NCBI RefSeq assembly: GCF_040717455.1
Contig: NZ_JBFEFH010000004.1
Span: 278,619 to 342,618, forward strand
Direction of reading: 5' to 3'
Source: Tautonia sp040717455
GTDB taxonomy: Bacteria > Planctomycetota > Planctomycetia > Isosphaerales > Isosphaeraceae
Length of the DNA stretch: 64,000 nucleotides
Every line of letters begins with the position of its first letter. Position 1 is the stretch's first letter. A program made the translations under genes and the position numbers. Below, piece by piece: positions 44,248-51,943 of the stretch. The notes beneath the pieces were generated by a model. The model worked only from the letters and a program-made list of their open reading frames with translations, was not told where the DNA came from and ran no database searches.

Positions 44248-44498
44248 GAATCCGGCAACCCCAGCACGCTCCACCGGCCGGGTGTATTCCGGCCGAGCAT
44301 CCCCTGCAACACCTTCCCGTCGCTCGTCAGGATCACCCGATCCCCCTTCCCGGCCCCGAGCCGGTCGAACGCAAGGACCGGCTCGCCGTCGTCCCGCCCG
44401 TCGGTTCCTTCGAGCTGCACCACGACCAGCCGCTCCCCTTGAAACGTCGGGTGCTTGATCGTCGATGTCGCCGAACCGAGCACGCGGCCGATCTGCAC
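44244..44498 (-). CDS. BMC-P shell pentamer (EutN/CcmL)
   Basis: 84 residues, the shortest of the three. MQIGRVLGSATSTIKHPTF start, RLVVVQLEG, AFDRLGAGKGDRVILTSDG (GAGxGD turn) and a short NTPGRWSVLGLPDS end. Pentamer-forming vertex protein. Its stop overlaps the RpiB-like gene start by four bases, so the two are translationally coupled. Confidence 0.92.
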   Translation of the reverse strand: MQIGRVLGSATSTIKHPTFQGERLVVVQLEGTDGRDDGEPVLAFDRLGAGKGDRVILTSDGKVLQGMLGRNTPGRWSVLGLPDS

Positions 44499-44539
44499 GG
44501 GTCGATCCTCCGAGCAAGTGAAGGGTGAGTGAGTCGCGG

Positions 44540-45967
44540 TCAGATGAACCGCATCCCGCCGATGATCGCCGTCCGCCTCTGTCGGGTGAAGGTCAATGGG
44601 GTCGTCACCCCTTCACCCGTCGGCCCGGCGATCGAGTACGAGCCGACCCCTTCGCCCCCCGTCCCGAGCCCCGCCACGCAGGCCCCGTTGACGACGAAGA
44701 TCGTGCAGTCCATCACCCGGCCCATCTTGTCCATCACGGTCGTATCGCGCGAGTGCAGGATCGCCGTGTGGCCGTAACCGTGCTCCGACTGCTTCGCCAG
44801 TTCGATGGCCCGGTCCACGTTCGTCACCCGCACGAACGGAATGAACGGCATCATCTGTTCATGTTCCACGAACAGGTGATCGGCCCCGGTTTCCCCGAAC
44901 AGGATCTGGGTCCCCGCCGGGATCGTCGCCCCCGCAGATCGGGCGAGCACGCCCGGGTCCTTGCCCACCAGATCCTTATTGACGTGGAACTTCCCGTCGT
45001 CCCCCTTCACGAACGCCGCCCGAGTCAACGCTTCGATCTGGTGCGGATCGAGCCGATAGCCGCCCGATCTGCCCACCGCATCCATCAGCTTGTCGAAGAC
45101 GTCCGCCGTGGCGAACACTTGCTTCTCGCCGATGCAGAGCAGGTTATTATCGAAGGCGGCCCCCGCGATGATCGACTTCGCCGCGTTGTCGACGCAGGCC
45201 GTCCCATCGACCACCACCGGCGGATTCCCCGGCCCGGCCACGATGGCCCGCTTGTTGCTCGCCAACGCCGCCCGGGCCACGACCGGCCCCCCCGTCACCA
45301 CCAGCAGCTTCACGCCCCGGTGCTTGAACAGGGCGTCGGCCGACTCGATCGTGGGAGGGTTGATGATCGTCAGGAGGTCGTCCAGGCCGATCGCATTCCG
45401 GATCGCCCGGTTAAACGCCTGCACCCCTTCCGCCGCGATGTTCGCCCCCGACGGGTGCGCGTTGAAGACGACCGTATTGCCGGCCGCGAGCATGTTGATG
45501 GCATTGCACGCTAAGGTCGGCAGGCTGTGTGTCACCGGGGTGATCGCGCCGATCACGCCGAACGGGGCGTACTGCGTCAGGGTCAGTCCGTTGTCGCCCG
45601 CGTTGTTCTCGGTCCGCAGGTATTCCACCCCCGGGATCGGCGGGATCGCGTCCCGAAGCTTGGCGATCTTGTGGTCGAGCCGGCCGATCGTCGTCTCGTC
45701 CAGCTCCTTGCGGCCCCACTCCTCGGCCCGCTCCACGCAGAGCCGCTTGATCTCCCTGACCGCGCGGTCCCGATCGGCCAGCGGACGCAGGCGGAAGGCC
45801 CGGAAGGCCGCCTCCGACGCCGCCACCGCGGCATCGGCCGTCGGGTACACGCCGTCGTTGCCGCTCGGGCGCTGCCCGCCGGTGCTCGCGGGCGAGCCGT
45901 TGCCGCCCATCTGCGACAAGACTTGCTGCACCACGTTGCGAATCAGGTCCTCGGTCATCGGTTGCAT
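44540..45967 (-). CDS. CoA-acylating aldehyde dehydrogenase (PduP-like), BMC core enzyme
   Basis: 475 residues from ATG 45967. Oxidises the aldehyde (lactaldehyde or propionaldehyde) to acyl-CoA with NAD. Catalytic C278 sits in DNNLLCIGEKQ as in PduP/EutE. NAGDNGLTLTQYAPFGVIGAITPVTHS and NAINMLAAGNTVVFNAHP are the cofactor segments. The N-terminus MTEDLIRNVVQQVLSQMGG (4-22) is an amphipathic helix followed by a Gly/Ser linker, the classic encapsulation peptide. A near-palindrome (46023-46048) lies upstream in the gap to the preceding gene. Confidence 0.95.
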   Translation of the reverse strand: MQPMTEDLIRNVVQQVLSQMGGNGSPASTGGQRPSGNDGVYPTADAAVAASEAAFRAFRLRPLADRDRAVREIKRLCVERAEEWGRKELDETTIGRLDHKIAKLRDAIPPIPGVEYLRTENNAGDNGLTLTQYAPFGVIGAITPVTHSLPTLACNAINMLAAGNTVVFNAHPSGANIAAEGVQAFNRAIRNAIGLDDLLTIINPPTIESADALFKHRGVKLLVVTGGPVVARAALASNKRAIVAGPGNPPVVVDGTACVDNAAKSIIAGAAFDNNLLCIGEKQVFATADVFDKLMDAVGRSGGYRLDPHQIEALTRAAFVKGDDGKFHVNKDLVGKDPGVLARSAGATIPAGTQILFGETGADHLFVEHEQMMPFIPFVRVTNVDRAIELAKQSEHGYGHTAILHSRDTTVMDKMGRVMDCTIFVVNGACVAGLGTGGEGVGSYSIAGPTGEGVTTPLTFTRQRRTAIIGGMRFI

Positions 45968-46022
45968 GGCGATCACCCCGGGAAGGGAAGGGCTCGGCCC
46001 AGTCCGGGCCGCGCCCGGCATC

Positions 46023-46048
46023 GGCCGGTCGATCAGATCGACCCGGCC
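46023..46048. repeat. Near-palindrome upstream of the aldehyde dehydrogenase gene
   Basis: GGTCGATC (46027-46034), A, GATCGACC (46036-46043), flanked by GGCC on both sides with one unpaired C. It sits 56 bases before the aldehyde dehydrogenase start inside the operon. Shares the GATCGA/TCGATC core style of the palindrome at the operon promoter. Could be an internal operator or an RNA hairpin. Confidence 0.45.
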
Positions 46049-46067
46049 AATGGCCTACTGAATCAGG

Positions 46068-46415
46068 TTATCGACGGTTCTTGATCCGAAACGGAAGGCG
46101 GATGGCGATCGCGGTCAACCACCCGTAGACGAAGCAGGTCATCCAGGCCAGGGGCAGGAGCATCAGGTTCGTGATCCCCCCCGCCGGCGCCCCCGCCTCG
46201 GCGGCGACCACACCGAGCAGCCGCATCGGCGGCCACCAGTACATCGCGAAGAGGACCCGGGCCGGTGCGTTCGGCGGCAACGAAAGCACCCGCGGCCACC
46301 ATCCCGAGACGTGCCAGGCCACCGCGGAGTGGACCAGCGCAAACAGGATGGCCAGCATGATCTCCAGGCCGCATCCGACTCTCCCCCGAGATCTTGAATT
46401 CCGACGATTGAACAT
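46068..46415 (-). CDS. Small membrane protein inside the BMC operon
   Basis: 115 residues; ATG 46415 overlaps the TGA of the BMC-P gene before it by one base (TGATG), so it is coupled to a shell gene. Two or three hydrophobic helices (GLEIMLAILFALVHSAVAW, ARVLFAMYWWPPMRLLGVVAA, ITNLMLLPLAWMTCFVYGWLTAIAI) between basic ends. No family recognised. A membrane protein inside a shell operon is odd; it may be a substrate permease subunit, a shell-membrane tether, or unrelated. Confidence 0.7.
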   Translation of the reverse strand: MFNRRNSRSRGRVGCGLEIMLAILFALVHSAVAWHVSGWWPRVLSLPPNAPARVLFAMYWWPPMRLLGVVAAEAGAPAGGITNLMLLPLAWMTCFVYGWLTAIAIRLPFRIKNRR

Positions 46416-46741
46416 CAATGGTCACGGCCATCGTCCCGGCCGGAGAAGACCACCGAGCCGCCGATATCGACCGTGTCCACCAGCCCGATCACCACCGCGT
46501 CGATCGGCAGCTTCTCCGTCTCCGGCGTCAGGCGGGCGCTCGACCCCTGGCAGATCAGGACCATCTCGCCCAGGCCCGCCCCCAAGGTATCGACCACCAC
46601 GAACGTCCGGCCGGTCGGGACCAGTCGGGTGTTCGACTCGGGATCGACCCGGTACGGCTCAACCGTCAGGAGCTTGTGCCCGGTCATCGACGCGACCTTC
46701 TGGGTCGCGACCACGGATCCGGTCACTCGGGCAACAAACAT
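46415..46741 (-). CDS. BMC-P shell pentamer (EutN/CcmL), longer form
   Basis: 108 residues. MFVARVTGSVVATQKVASMTGHKLLTVEP start, TFVVVDTLGAGLGEMVLICQGSSAR (GAGxGE turn) and PIDAVVIGLVDTVDI, the best match of the three to canonical EutN/CcmL. An insert PYRVDPESNTRLVPTG between strands and a short charged tail make it longer than the other two. Third vertex protein of the operon. Confidence 0.94.
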   Translation of the reverse strand: MFVARVTGSVVATQKVASMTGHKLLTVEPYRVDPESNTRLVPTGRTFVVVDTLGAGLGEMVLICQGSSARLTPETEKLPIDAVVIGLVDTVDIGGSVVFSGRDDGRDH

Positions 46742-46789
46742 CGATGCGCTCCGATTTCCTGAAGGTTGGTTCCCACGACGACCACCATC

Positions 46790-47983
46790 TCACGCCGAAC
46801 CCGCCAGCAGGTCTCTCGCCTGCCGGGCCACGATGATCTCCTCATTCGTCGGGATGACCCAGACCTCGACCTTGCTGTCCGCCGTCGAGATCTTGTGCTC
46901 CCCGCCGACCGCCTCGTTCAGCTCAGTGTTCAAGTGAATGCCGAAGAACCCGAGATCCCGGCAGACCATCGATCGAATGCGGGACGAATTCTCACCGATG
47001 CCCGCCGTGAACACGATCGCGTCCGTATCCCCCAGCTCCACGAGATAGGCGCCGAGGTAGTGCCGGATCGAGGTGACGAACATCTCCAGCGCGAGCTGCG
47101 CCTTCGCGTCCCCCGAATCGGCCGCCGCCTCCACGTCCCGCAGGTCGTTCACCCCGGAGAGGCCGAGCAAGCCCGACTGCGACGCCAGCACGTCGAGCGT
47201 CTGCTCCAGCGACATCCCGGTCGCCCGCATCACCGCCGGCAGGGCGAACGGATCGAAATCCCCCACCCTGTTGTTCTGGAAGAGGCCCGACTGCGGGCTC
47301 ATGCCCATGCTCGTGGCGACCGACTTCCCGTCCTTGATCGCGCACAGGGAGGAGCTGCCCCCCAGATGGCACGAGATCACCTTCAGGCCGGGCCGCTGGA
47401 TCAGCTCGGCCGACCGCTCGGCGATGTAGCGGTGGCTCGCACCGTGGAACCCCCAGCGCAGCACCCCGTGCTCGGTCGCCCACGCCTCCGGGATGGCATA
47501 GCGCCGGGTCCGGTCGGGGATCGTCGCGTGGAAGCCGGTCTCGAAGGCCGCCACCAGGGGCATGCTCGGGAACCGCTCGGCGAGCATCCGCATCGCCTTC
47601 ACGTAGGGAGGGTTGTGCGCCGGGGCGACGTCGTTGAACGCTTCCATCGCGGTGAGCAGGTTCGCATCAACGCGCTGGACTCCGCTCACCCCCTTGGCAT
47701 GAACCGCTTTGAATCCGATCGCCGCGACCTCGTCGGCCGAAGCGATCACGCCGAGGTCCGGGTCGGTCAATTGCTCCAGGCAGAGCCGCACCGCCTCCCC
47801 GTGGTCGGGGATCGGCTGCTCGCCGTCGGTCTTCCCCTTCGACGAGCTGTACGCGACCTTCGACTGCGGCGCACCGATCCGATCGACCGCCCCCCGGGCG
47901 AGCATCGGCTCTCCCGGCGCCCCCAGGTCATACAGGCGGTACTTGAAGCTGGTGCTGCCGAGGTTGGCGACCAGGATCTTCAT
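46790..47983 (-). CDS. ackA: Acetate/propionate-type kinase of the BMC operon
   Basis: 397 residues. ASKHA-fold kinase making ATP from acyl-phosphate. MKILVANLGSTSFKYRLYDL holds the substrate Asn/Ser, GFHGASHRYI the catalytic histidine region, SCHLGGSSSLCAIKDGKSVATSMG the phosphate loop, and VFTAGIGENSSRIR the adenine loop; FDPFALPAVMR is a family segment. Pairs with PduL to recover ATP from the acyl-CoA made in the compartment. No encapsulation helix is visible, consistent with a cytosolic place. Confidence 0.95.
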   Translation of the reverse strand: MKILVANLGSTSFKYRLYDLGAPGEPMLARGAVDRIGAPQSKVAYSSSKGKTDGEQPIPDHGEAVRLCLEQLTDPDLGVIASADEVAAIGFKAVHAKGVSGVQRVDANLLTAMEAFNDVAPAHNPPYVKAMRMLAERFPSMPLVAAFETGFHATIPDRTRRYAIPEAWATEHGVLRWGFHGASHRYIAERSAELIQRPGLKVISCHLGGSSSLCAIKDGKSVATSMGMSPQSGLFQNNRVGDFDPFALPAVMRATGMSLEQTLDVLASQSGLLGLSGVNDLRDVEAAADSGDAKAQLALEMFVTSIRHYLGAYLVELGDTDAIVFTAGIGENSSRIRSMVCRDLGFFGIHLNTELNEAVGGEHKISTADSKVEVWVIPTNEEIIVARQARDLLAGSA

Positions 47984-48008
47984 CGCGCGTCCCTTTCAAT
48001 CGCCCGGG

Positions 48009-48287
48009 TCACTTGCCGACGAAGGCGGCGACCACGGCCGGGTCGGGCCGGGGAATCACATGGGCCGCATGCAGCTCGCCGCAGCGCGCCGCGGCCTCGG
48101 CCCCGGCCTCCACCGCGGCCCGGACGCTGCTCACGTCCCCCCGGATGATGCCGCTGACCACGCCGCCATCGAGCTTGATGACCGGCGTCGCCACCTCCAC
48201 GTTTGCAGCCTTGAGCATCGCGTCATACGCGTAGATCAGGCCGATCAGCCCTCTCGTCTCGATCAGGCCCAGCGCCGAGCCGTTCAT
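48009..48287 (-). CDS. BMC-H shell hexamer 1 (KLDGG pore loop)
   Basis: 92 residues, single BMC domain: ALGLIETRGLIGLIYAYDAMLKAANVEV, GGVVSGIIRGDVSSVRAAVEAG and HVIPRPDPAVVAAF. Where most BMC-H proteins read KIGSG at the pore, this one reads KLDGG, placing an acidic residue at the central pore. Separated from the preceding BMC-H by 120 bases containing a 9-bp hairpin. Confidence 0.96.
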   Translation of the reverse strand: MNGSALGLIETRGLIGLIYAYDAMLKAANVEVATPVIKLDGGVVSGIIRGDVSSVRAAVEAGAEAAARCGELHAAHVIPRPDPAVVAAFVGK

Positions 48288-48333
48288 GGATGGTTCTCGA
48301 TCATGGAATGGGTTGAGCGGAGCGATGCAACGT

Positions 48334-48359
48334 GCGGGAGGGTCGACATCCCCTCCCGC
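48334..48359. repeat. Hairpin between two BMC-H genes
   Basis: GCGGGAGGG (48334-48342) and CCCTCCCGC (48351-48359) with an 8-base loop, in the 120-base gap between the second and first BMC-H genes. No T tract, so more likely an RNA processing or stability element, or a partial terminator that sets shell protein ratios. Confidence 0.6.
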
Positions 48360-48407
48360 GCCTTGCCCTGAACGATCAATCGGCCCGGTCGGTTTCGACG
48401 GCCCGGA

Positions 48408-48695
48408 TCAGGCGAAGAAAGTGCCCAGCACGGCCGGGTCCGGCCTCGGGATCACGTGCGCCGAGACGAGGTCGCCGACCCGGCTGGCCGACTCGGCCCC
48501 GGCCTCGACCGCCGCCCGGACGCTCCCCACGTCCCCCCGGACGACCGTGGTGACGTACGTCCCGCCCACGCTGATCCGGCCCACGTGCGTCACGTTGGCC
48601 GCCTTCAGCATCGCGTCGGTCGCCTCGATGATGCCGACCAGCCCCCGGCACTCGATCATCCCGAGCGCCTCTCCCGATGCATTTCCGAATGCCAT
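48408..48695 (-). CDS. BMC-H shell hexamer 2 (SVGGT pore loop)
   Basis: 95 residues, single BMC domain: EALGMIECRGLVGIIEATDAMLKAANVTH, TYVTTVVRGDVGSVRAAVEAG, SAHVIPRPDPAVLGTFF. The pore loop is SVGGT in place of KIGSG, adding hydroxyl side chains. Starts three bases after the stop of BMC-H 3, so the two are read as a pair. Confidence 0.96.
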   Translation of the reverse strand: MAFGNASGEALGMIECRGLVGIIEATDAMLKAANVTHVGRISVGGTYVTTVVRGDVGSVRAAVEAGAESASRVGDLVSAHVIPRPDPAVLGTFFA

Positions 48696-48698
48696 GAC

Positions 48699-49043
48699 TC
48701 AGGCTCCCTCTTTCTTGGGGGCGGACGCGGTGCCGGCCTGGGCCGCCGCCTTCGCCTTGGCGAAGCTCAGCACGCCGCCGAGTTCCTCGTGCGGCCGCGG
48801 GATCACCTGAACGCTCAAGACCTCGCCGATCCGGCTCGCCGCCGCGGCCCCCGCGTCGACGGCCGCCTTCACCGCCGCCACGTCGCCGACGACGAACGCC
48901 GTCACCAGGCCGCTGCCGACCTTGTCCCAGCCGGCCAGCTCCACGTTGGCCGCCTTCAGCATCGCGTCGGTCGCCTCGACCAGCGCGACGAACCCTTTCG
49001 TCTCGATCATCCCGAGCGCTTCGTGGATGGATCCATTGGCCAT
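48699..49043 (-). CDS. BMC-H shell hexamer 3 (canonical KVGSG pore loop, long tail)
   Basis: 114 residues: EALGMIETKGFVALVEATDAMLKAANVEL, KVGSGLVTAFVVGDVAAVKAAVDAG, VQVIPRPHEELGGVL. The pore loop is canonical. The C-terminal tail (about 95-114) is Ala/Lys-rich (AKAAAQAGTASAPKKEG) and extends beyond the domain, possibly for interaction on one shell face. First shell gene of the operon, 133 bases after pduL; that spacing suggests its own translation unit. Confidence 0.96.
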   Translation of the reverse strand: MANGSIHEALGMIETKGFVALVEATDAMLKAANVELAGWDKVGSGLVTAFVVGDVAAVKAAVDAGAAAASRIGEVLSVQVIPRPHEELGGVLSFAKAKAAAQAGTASAPKKEGA

Positions 49044-49176
49044 GATCGGTCCCCTGCAGTTCGGCCGCCGGCCGGGGTCACGCCCCCCGAAACGTCGGCA
49101 ATGGTTCGTTGTGGTGTGGTGTCGGTCGGTGTCGGTGAGTGACGGCGATCGAGGCGCCCCGGCCTCGCCCCGGGCC

Positions 49177-49854
49177 TCACGGCTTGATCAGTTCGACCTT
49201 GGTCGCATGGACCAGGTCGCTCGCGTTCCCCTCGTCGGTATCGATGTGGACCTCCAATTTCCAGTCCGGATGGGTCCGGACCAGGAGGCCCTCCAGCGTG
49301 GTCGGGCAGGGGCCGTGAATCCGGAGATTCATCCGGTCCTTCGCCTTCACGCCGTAGTACTCGGCGTCTCGATCTCCCATGTGAACATGCCGCTCGGCCC
49401 TGATGACCCCCTTCGTCAGCTCGACGCTCCCCTTCGGGCCGATCAGCAGGCACCCCGGGGTCCCCTCGATGTCCCCGGACATCCGCACGGGGACATCAAT
49501 GCCCAGGCTGATCGCGTCGGTGAACGACAGCTCGACCTGGCTGAACTTCCGGCAGGGGCCCAGGATGCGGATATTCGGGATCATCCGCTGCCGGGGCCCG
49601 ACCACCGCCACCGTCTCGTTGCTGGCGAAGTCGGTCGCCTGGTACAGGCGCTTCATCTCGCTGAGCTGGTAGCCCTGGCCGAAGAGGATGTCCACATGCT
49701 CCTGCGTCAGGTGCACGTGCCTGGCCGAGATGTTCACCACCAGATTCGGCCGATACCCGGCCTGCGCCTGGCCGTTGCCGGAGAATTGCTGCTGGAGGAT
49801 CGACCGAACGACCTGTTCGATCTGTCCTCGGCTGATCGCGGCGGTCGCACTCAT
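49177..49854 (-). CDS. pduL: PduL-type phosphotransacylase with encapsulation peptide
   Basis: 225 residues; start overlaps the DeoR-gene stop by ATGA. Converts acyl-CoA and phosphate to acyl-phosphate, recycling CoA inside the shell. Two duplicated beta-barrel halves with zinc ligands H46/H48 (SARHVHLT) and H156/H158 (RHVHMG) and the conserved arginine of GPCRKFSQVE. Residues 8-24 (RGQIEQVVRSILQQQF) are an amphipathic helix followed by a Gly/Asn/Gln linker, a typical encapsulation peptide. Confidence 0.96.
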   Translation of the reverse strand: MSATAAISRGQIEQVVRSILQQQFSGNGQAQAGYRPNLVVNISARHVHLTQEHVDILFGQGYQLSEMKRLYQATDFASNETVAVVGPRQRMIPNIRILGPCRKFSQVELSFTDAISLGIDVPVRMSGDIEGTPGCLLIGPKGSVELTKGVIRAERHVHMGDRDAEYYGVKAKDRMNLRIHGPCPTTLEGLLVRTHPDWKLEVHIDTDEGNASDLVHATKVELIKP

Positions 49855-50684
49855 CGGGAGACGCTCCTCGATCCGGGGGTTCTGGCCGACGCTCGGCGGT
49901 CGGAATCGTTGTCTTCAATCGGGCCGATTGGAGCGATGGTCAGGGCCACCCCGGCATCCTCCAGCATCTCCCGGTCGTCGCCGGAAATCCGCGAGTCCGT
50001 CACCACGCGATCCACCTCATCCAGGCCGCACAGTCGGGTCAGCGACAGGCGGCCGAACTTGGAATGATCCGCGGCGATCACGATCTCCTGCCCGCATGTC
50101 ATCATCTGTCGCTCGGTCTCGACCAGCAGACTGTTCGAGTTGAACACGCCCTCGCCCGTGATCCCGCCGGCCCCCAGCACCGCCCGCCGCACGCGAATGC
50201 CCTGCATCGTGGCCACGGCCAGGGGTCCCATCGCCACGCCGGTCCGGGGGTAGACGTAGCCGCCGATCAGGATCAGGTCGGTCTCCTTGCTCGACGCCAG
50301 CAGGGCCGCGATCGGCAGGCTATTGGTCACCACCTGCAAGGGCCTCCCCACCAGCGCCCGGGCCACCTCCAGGGTGGTCGTCCCGCCGTCGAGCAGGACC
50401 GTCTCGCCGTCCTCGATCAGGTCGCACACCGCCCGGCCGATCGCCTGCTTCTCCTCGGCCGCGGTCGTCACCCGGTCGTCGAGGGCGGGCATCGACCGCA
50501 CCTCTCCCGAACAGACCGCCCCGCCGTGGGTCCGCTTGATCGCCCCGGCCTGGTCCAGGGCCTCCAGGTCGCGCCGAATCGTGCTCTCCGACGCCCCCGT
50601 CGCCTTGACCAGCTCCTCCAGGGAGGCAAACCCCTGTCGGCTGACCAGCTCCAGGAGGGTTCGTCGCCGCGATTCGACCAGCAT
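49851..50684 (-). CDS. DeoR-family transcriptional regulator of the BMC operon
   Basis: 277 residues from ATG 50684 (GGAAGGGG upstream). N-terminal winged helix: SRRRTLLELVSRQGFASLEELVKATGASESTIRRDLEAL, RTHGGAV. C-terminal DeoR sensor domain, a sugar-isomerase-like fold: EEKQAIGRAVCDLIEDGETVLLDGGTTTLEVA, VTNSLPIAALL, GGYVYPRTGVAMGP, GITGEGVFNSN, AADHSKFGR. Such regulators sense sugar phosphates. First gene of the operon, translationally coupled to pduL, so it probably represses its own transcript. Confidence 0.95.
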   Translation of the reverse strand: MLVESRRRTLLELVSRQGFASLEELVKATGASESTIRRDLEALDQAGAIKRTHGGAVCSGEVRSMPALDDRVTTAAEEKQAIGRAVCDLIEDGETVLLDGGTTTLEVARALVGRPLQVVTNSLPIAALLASSKETDLILIGGYVYPRTGVAMGPLAVATMQGIRVRRAVLGAGGITGEGVFNSNSLLVETERQMMTCGQEIVIAADHSKFGRLSLTRLCGLDEVDRVVTDSRISGDDREMLEDAGVALTIAPIGPIEDNDSDRRASARTPGSRSVSR

Positions 50685-50747
50685 GTCACCCCTTCCGGCA
50701 GGTTTCTCGCACGACTCTCTCACTAGATTCCAATGCCGAGCGAATCC

Positions 50748-50818
50748 CGTCAAGGACCCACCGCCGAAAATGACCGTTTCTGCGCGATTCCGGAAACATT
50801 TCTGATCGTTTGCGATCA
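50748..50818 (-). promoter_or_regulatory. Putative BMC operon promoter and DeoR operator
   Basis: On the minus strand a TTGACG -35 (50753-50748) lies about 65 bases before the regulator start; the -10 is unclear. Upstream lies a 16-base palindrome (50803-50818: TGATCG, TTTG, CGATCA) and a half-site TGACCGTTT (50771-50779) that repeats TGATCGTTT (50803-50811) at a 32-base spacing, three helical turns. Good candidate operator for the adjacent DeoR protein; inference. Confidence 0.5.
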
Positions 50819-50921
50819 ATCGGTGAACTGTTCGTGAACGATCGGCGAAGGCGTACAATGGAGTCCCGTTGCCCCGATCGCTCCGCCCTCAACGCCCCTT
50901 GGCCGATCAGGTCCCCTTGCC

Positions 50922-51830
50922 ATGCCCGAGCTGCCCGAGGTCGAGACCATGGTCCGCGGACTCCGCCCCGCCCTGCAGGGCCGGACCATCCGCAAACTCG
51001 CGGTCATCGACCCCCACCTCCTCGCGAACTGCGACGCCGACACCCTCCAGCGCAATGCCAAAGGCGCTCGCGTCGAGTCCGTCGACCGCCGCGGCAAGTG
51101 GGTCGTCATCGCCCTGGCCGCACCCAGGGGGATCATCGTCATCCAGCCCCGGATGACCGGAGCCTTTTACCTCGTCGACTCCGAGCTGGCCCGGCACATC
51201 CGGCTCAGCTTCGCGATGGCCCGCCCCGAGCCCTACGCCGCCGTCCATTACAACGACCCCCGTCGCCTCGGCCGGATCGCCTGGTATCCCGACCTCGACG
51301 CCGCCGCGCTCGCCTTCTCCAAGTCCCACGGCCCCGACGCCCTGGTCATCTCCGCCGACGACCTGGCCCAGCGGCTCTCCCGCACCTCCCGGCCGATCAA
51401 GCCCACGCTCCTCGATCAGAAGGTCCTGGCCGGCATCGGCAACATCTATGCGGACGAGATCCTCCACCGCTCCGGCATCCACCCCGAGCGCCCGGCCAAC
51501 ACCCTCGACCGCCCCTCCATCGACCTGATGCACCGCGCCATGGGCGAGGTCCTCGCCGCCGCCATCGCCGCCGAGGGCTCCAGCTTCGACCAGGGCTACC
51601 GGACCGTCCTCGGCCTCGAAGGCGGATTCCTCGCCATCAATCACGTCTACGGCCGCACCGGCGAGCCCTGCAAAGTCTGCCAGACCCCCATCGTCCGGGC
51701 CCGCATCGCCGGCCTCATCGGCCGGTCGAGCCACTTCTGCCCCACTTGCCAGCCCGGCGACGGCCCCGCCGTCGAGTCACTCCCCCCCATCCGCAAGAAG
51801 CCCAGGGAGGATCGCCCCTCGCGGTCGTAA
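50922..51830 (+). CDS. mutM: Formamidopyrimidine-DNA glycosylase
   Basis: 302 residues. Removes 8-oxoguanine and Fapy lesions. MPELPEVE gives the catalytic P2 and E3; K59 in RRGKWVV is the conserved beta-hairpin lysine; QPRMTG, YNDPRRLGRI, LLDQKVLAGIGNIYADEIL (helix-two-turn-helix) follow. The C-terminal zinc finger is complete (CKVC ... CPTC). Ends in a Lys/Arg tail. A TACAAT -10 (50854-50859) lies upstream in the region shared with the BMC operon promoter, which reads the other way. Confidence 0.97.
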   Translation: MPELPEVETMVRGLRPALQGRTIRKLAVIDPHLLANCDADTLQRNAKGARVESVDRRGKWVVIALAAPRGIIVIQPRMTGAFYLVDSELARHIRLSFAMARPEPYAAVHYNDPRRLGRIAWYPDLDAAALAFSKSHGPDALVISADDLAQRLSRTSRPIKPTLLDQKVLAGIGNIYADEILHRSGIHPERPANTLDRPSIDLMHRAMGEVLAAAIAAEGSSFDQGYRTVLGLEGGFLAINHVYGRTGEPCKVCQTPIVRARIAGLIGRSSHFCPTCQPGDGPAVESLPPIRKKPREDRPSRS

Positions 51831-51943
51831 CGATTCCGAAAAACTTCGCAACCGGTCGAATGCTCAATGACGCTCTAGAGTCTGAAGGCTTGGTTCTTCG
51901 CCGATTGATTCGGACGCCGCGGCCCGATCGGAGCGCCTCCCCC

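Noticed and set aside
39832..50684. BMC-T (trimer) shell gene and fucose/rhamnose isomerase or kinase in the locus
   Set aside because: None found on either strand; each BMC-domain gene has a single domain, and the upstream sugar enzymes must lie outside the window.
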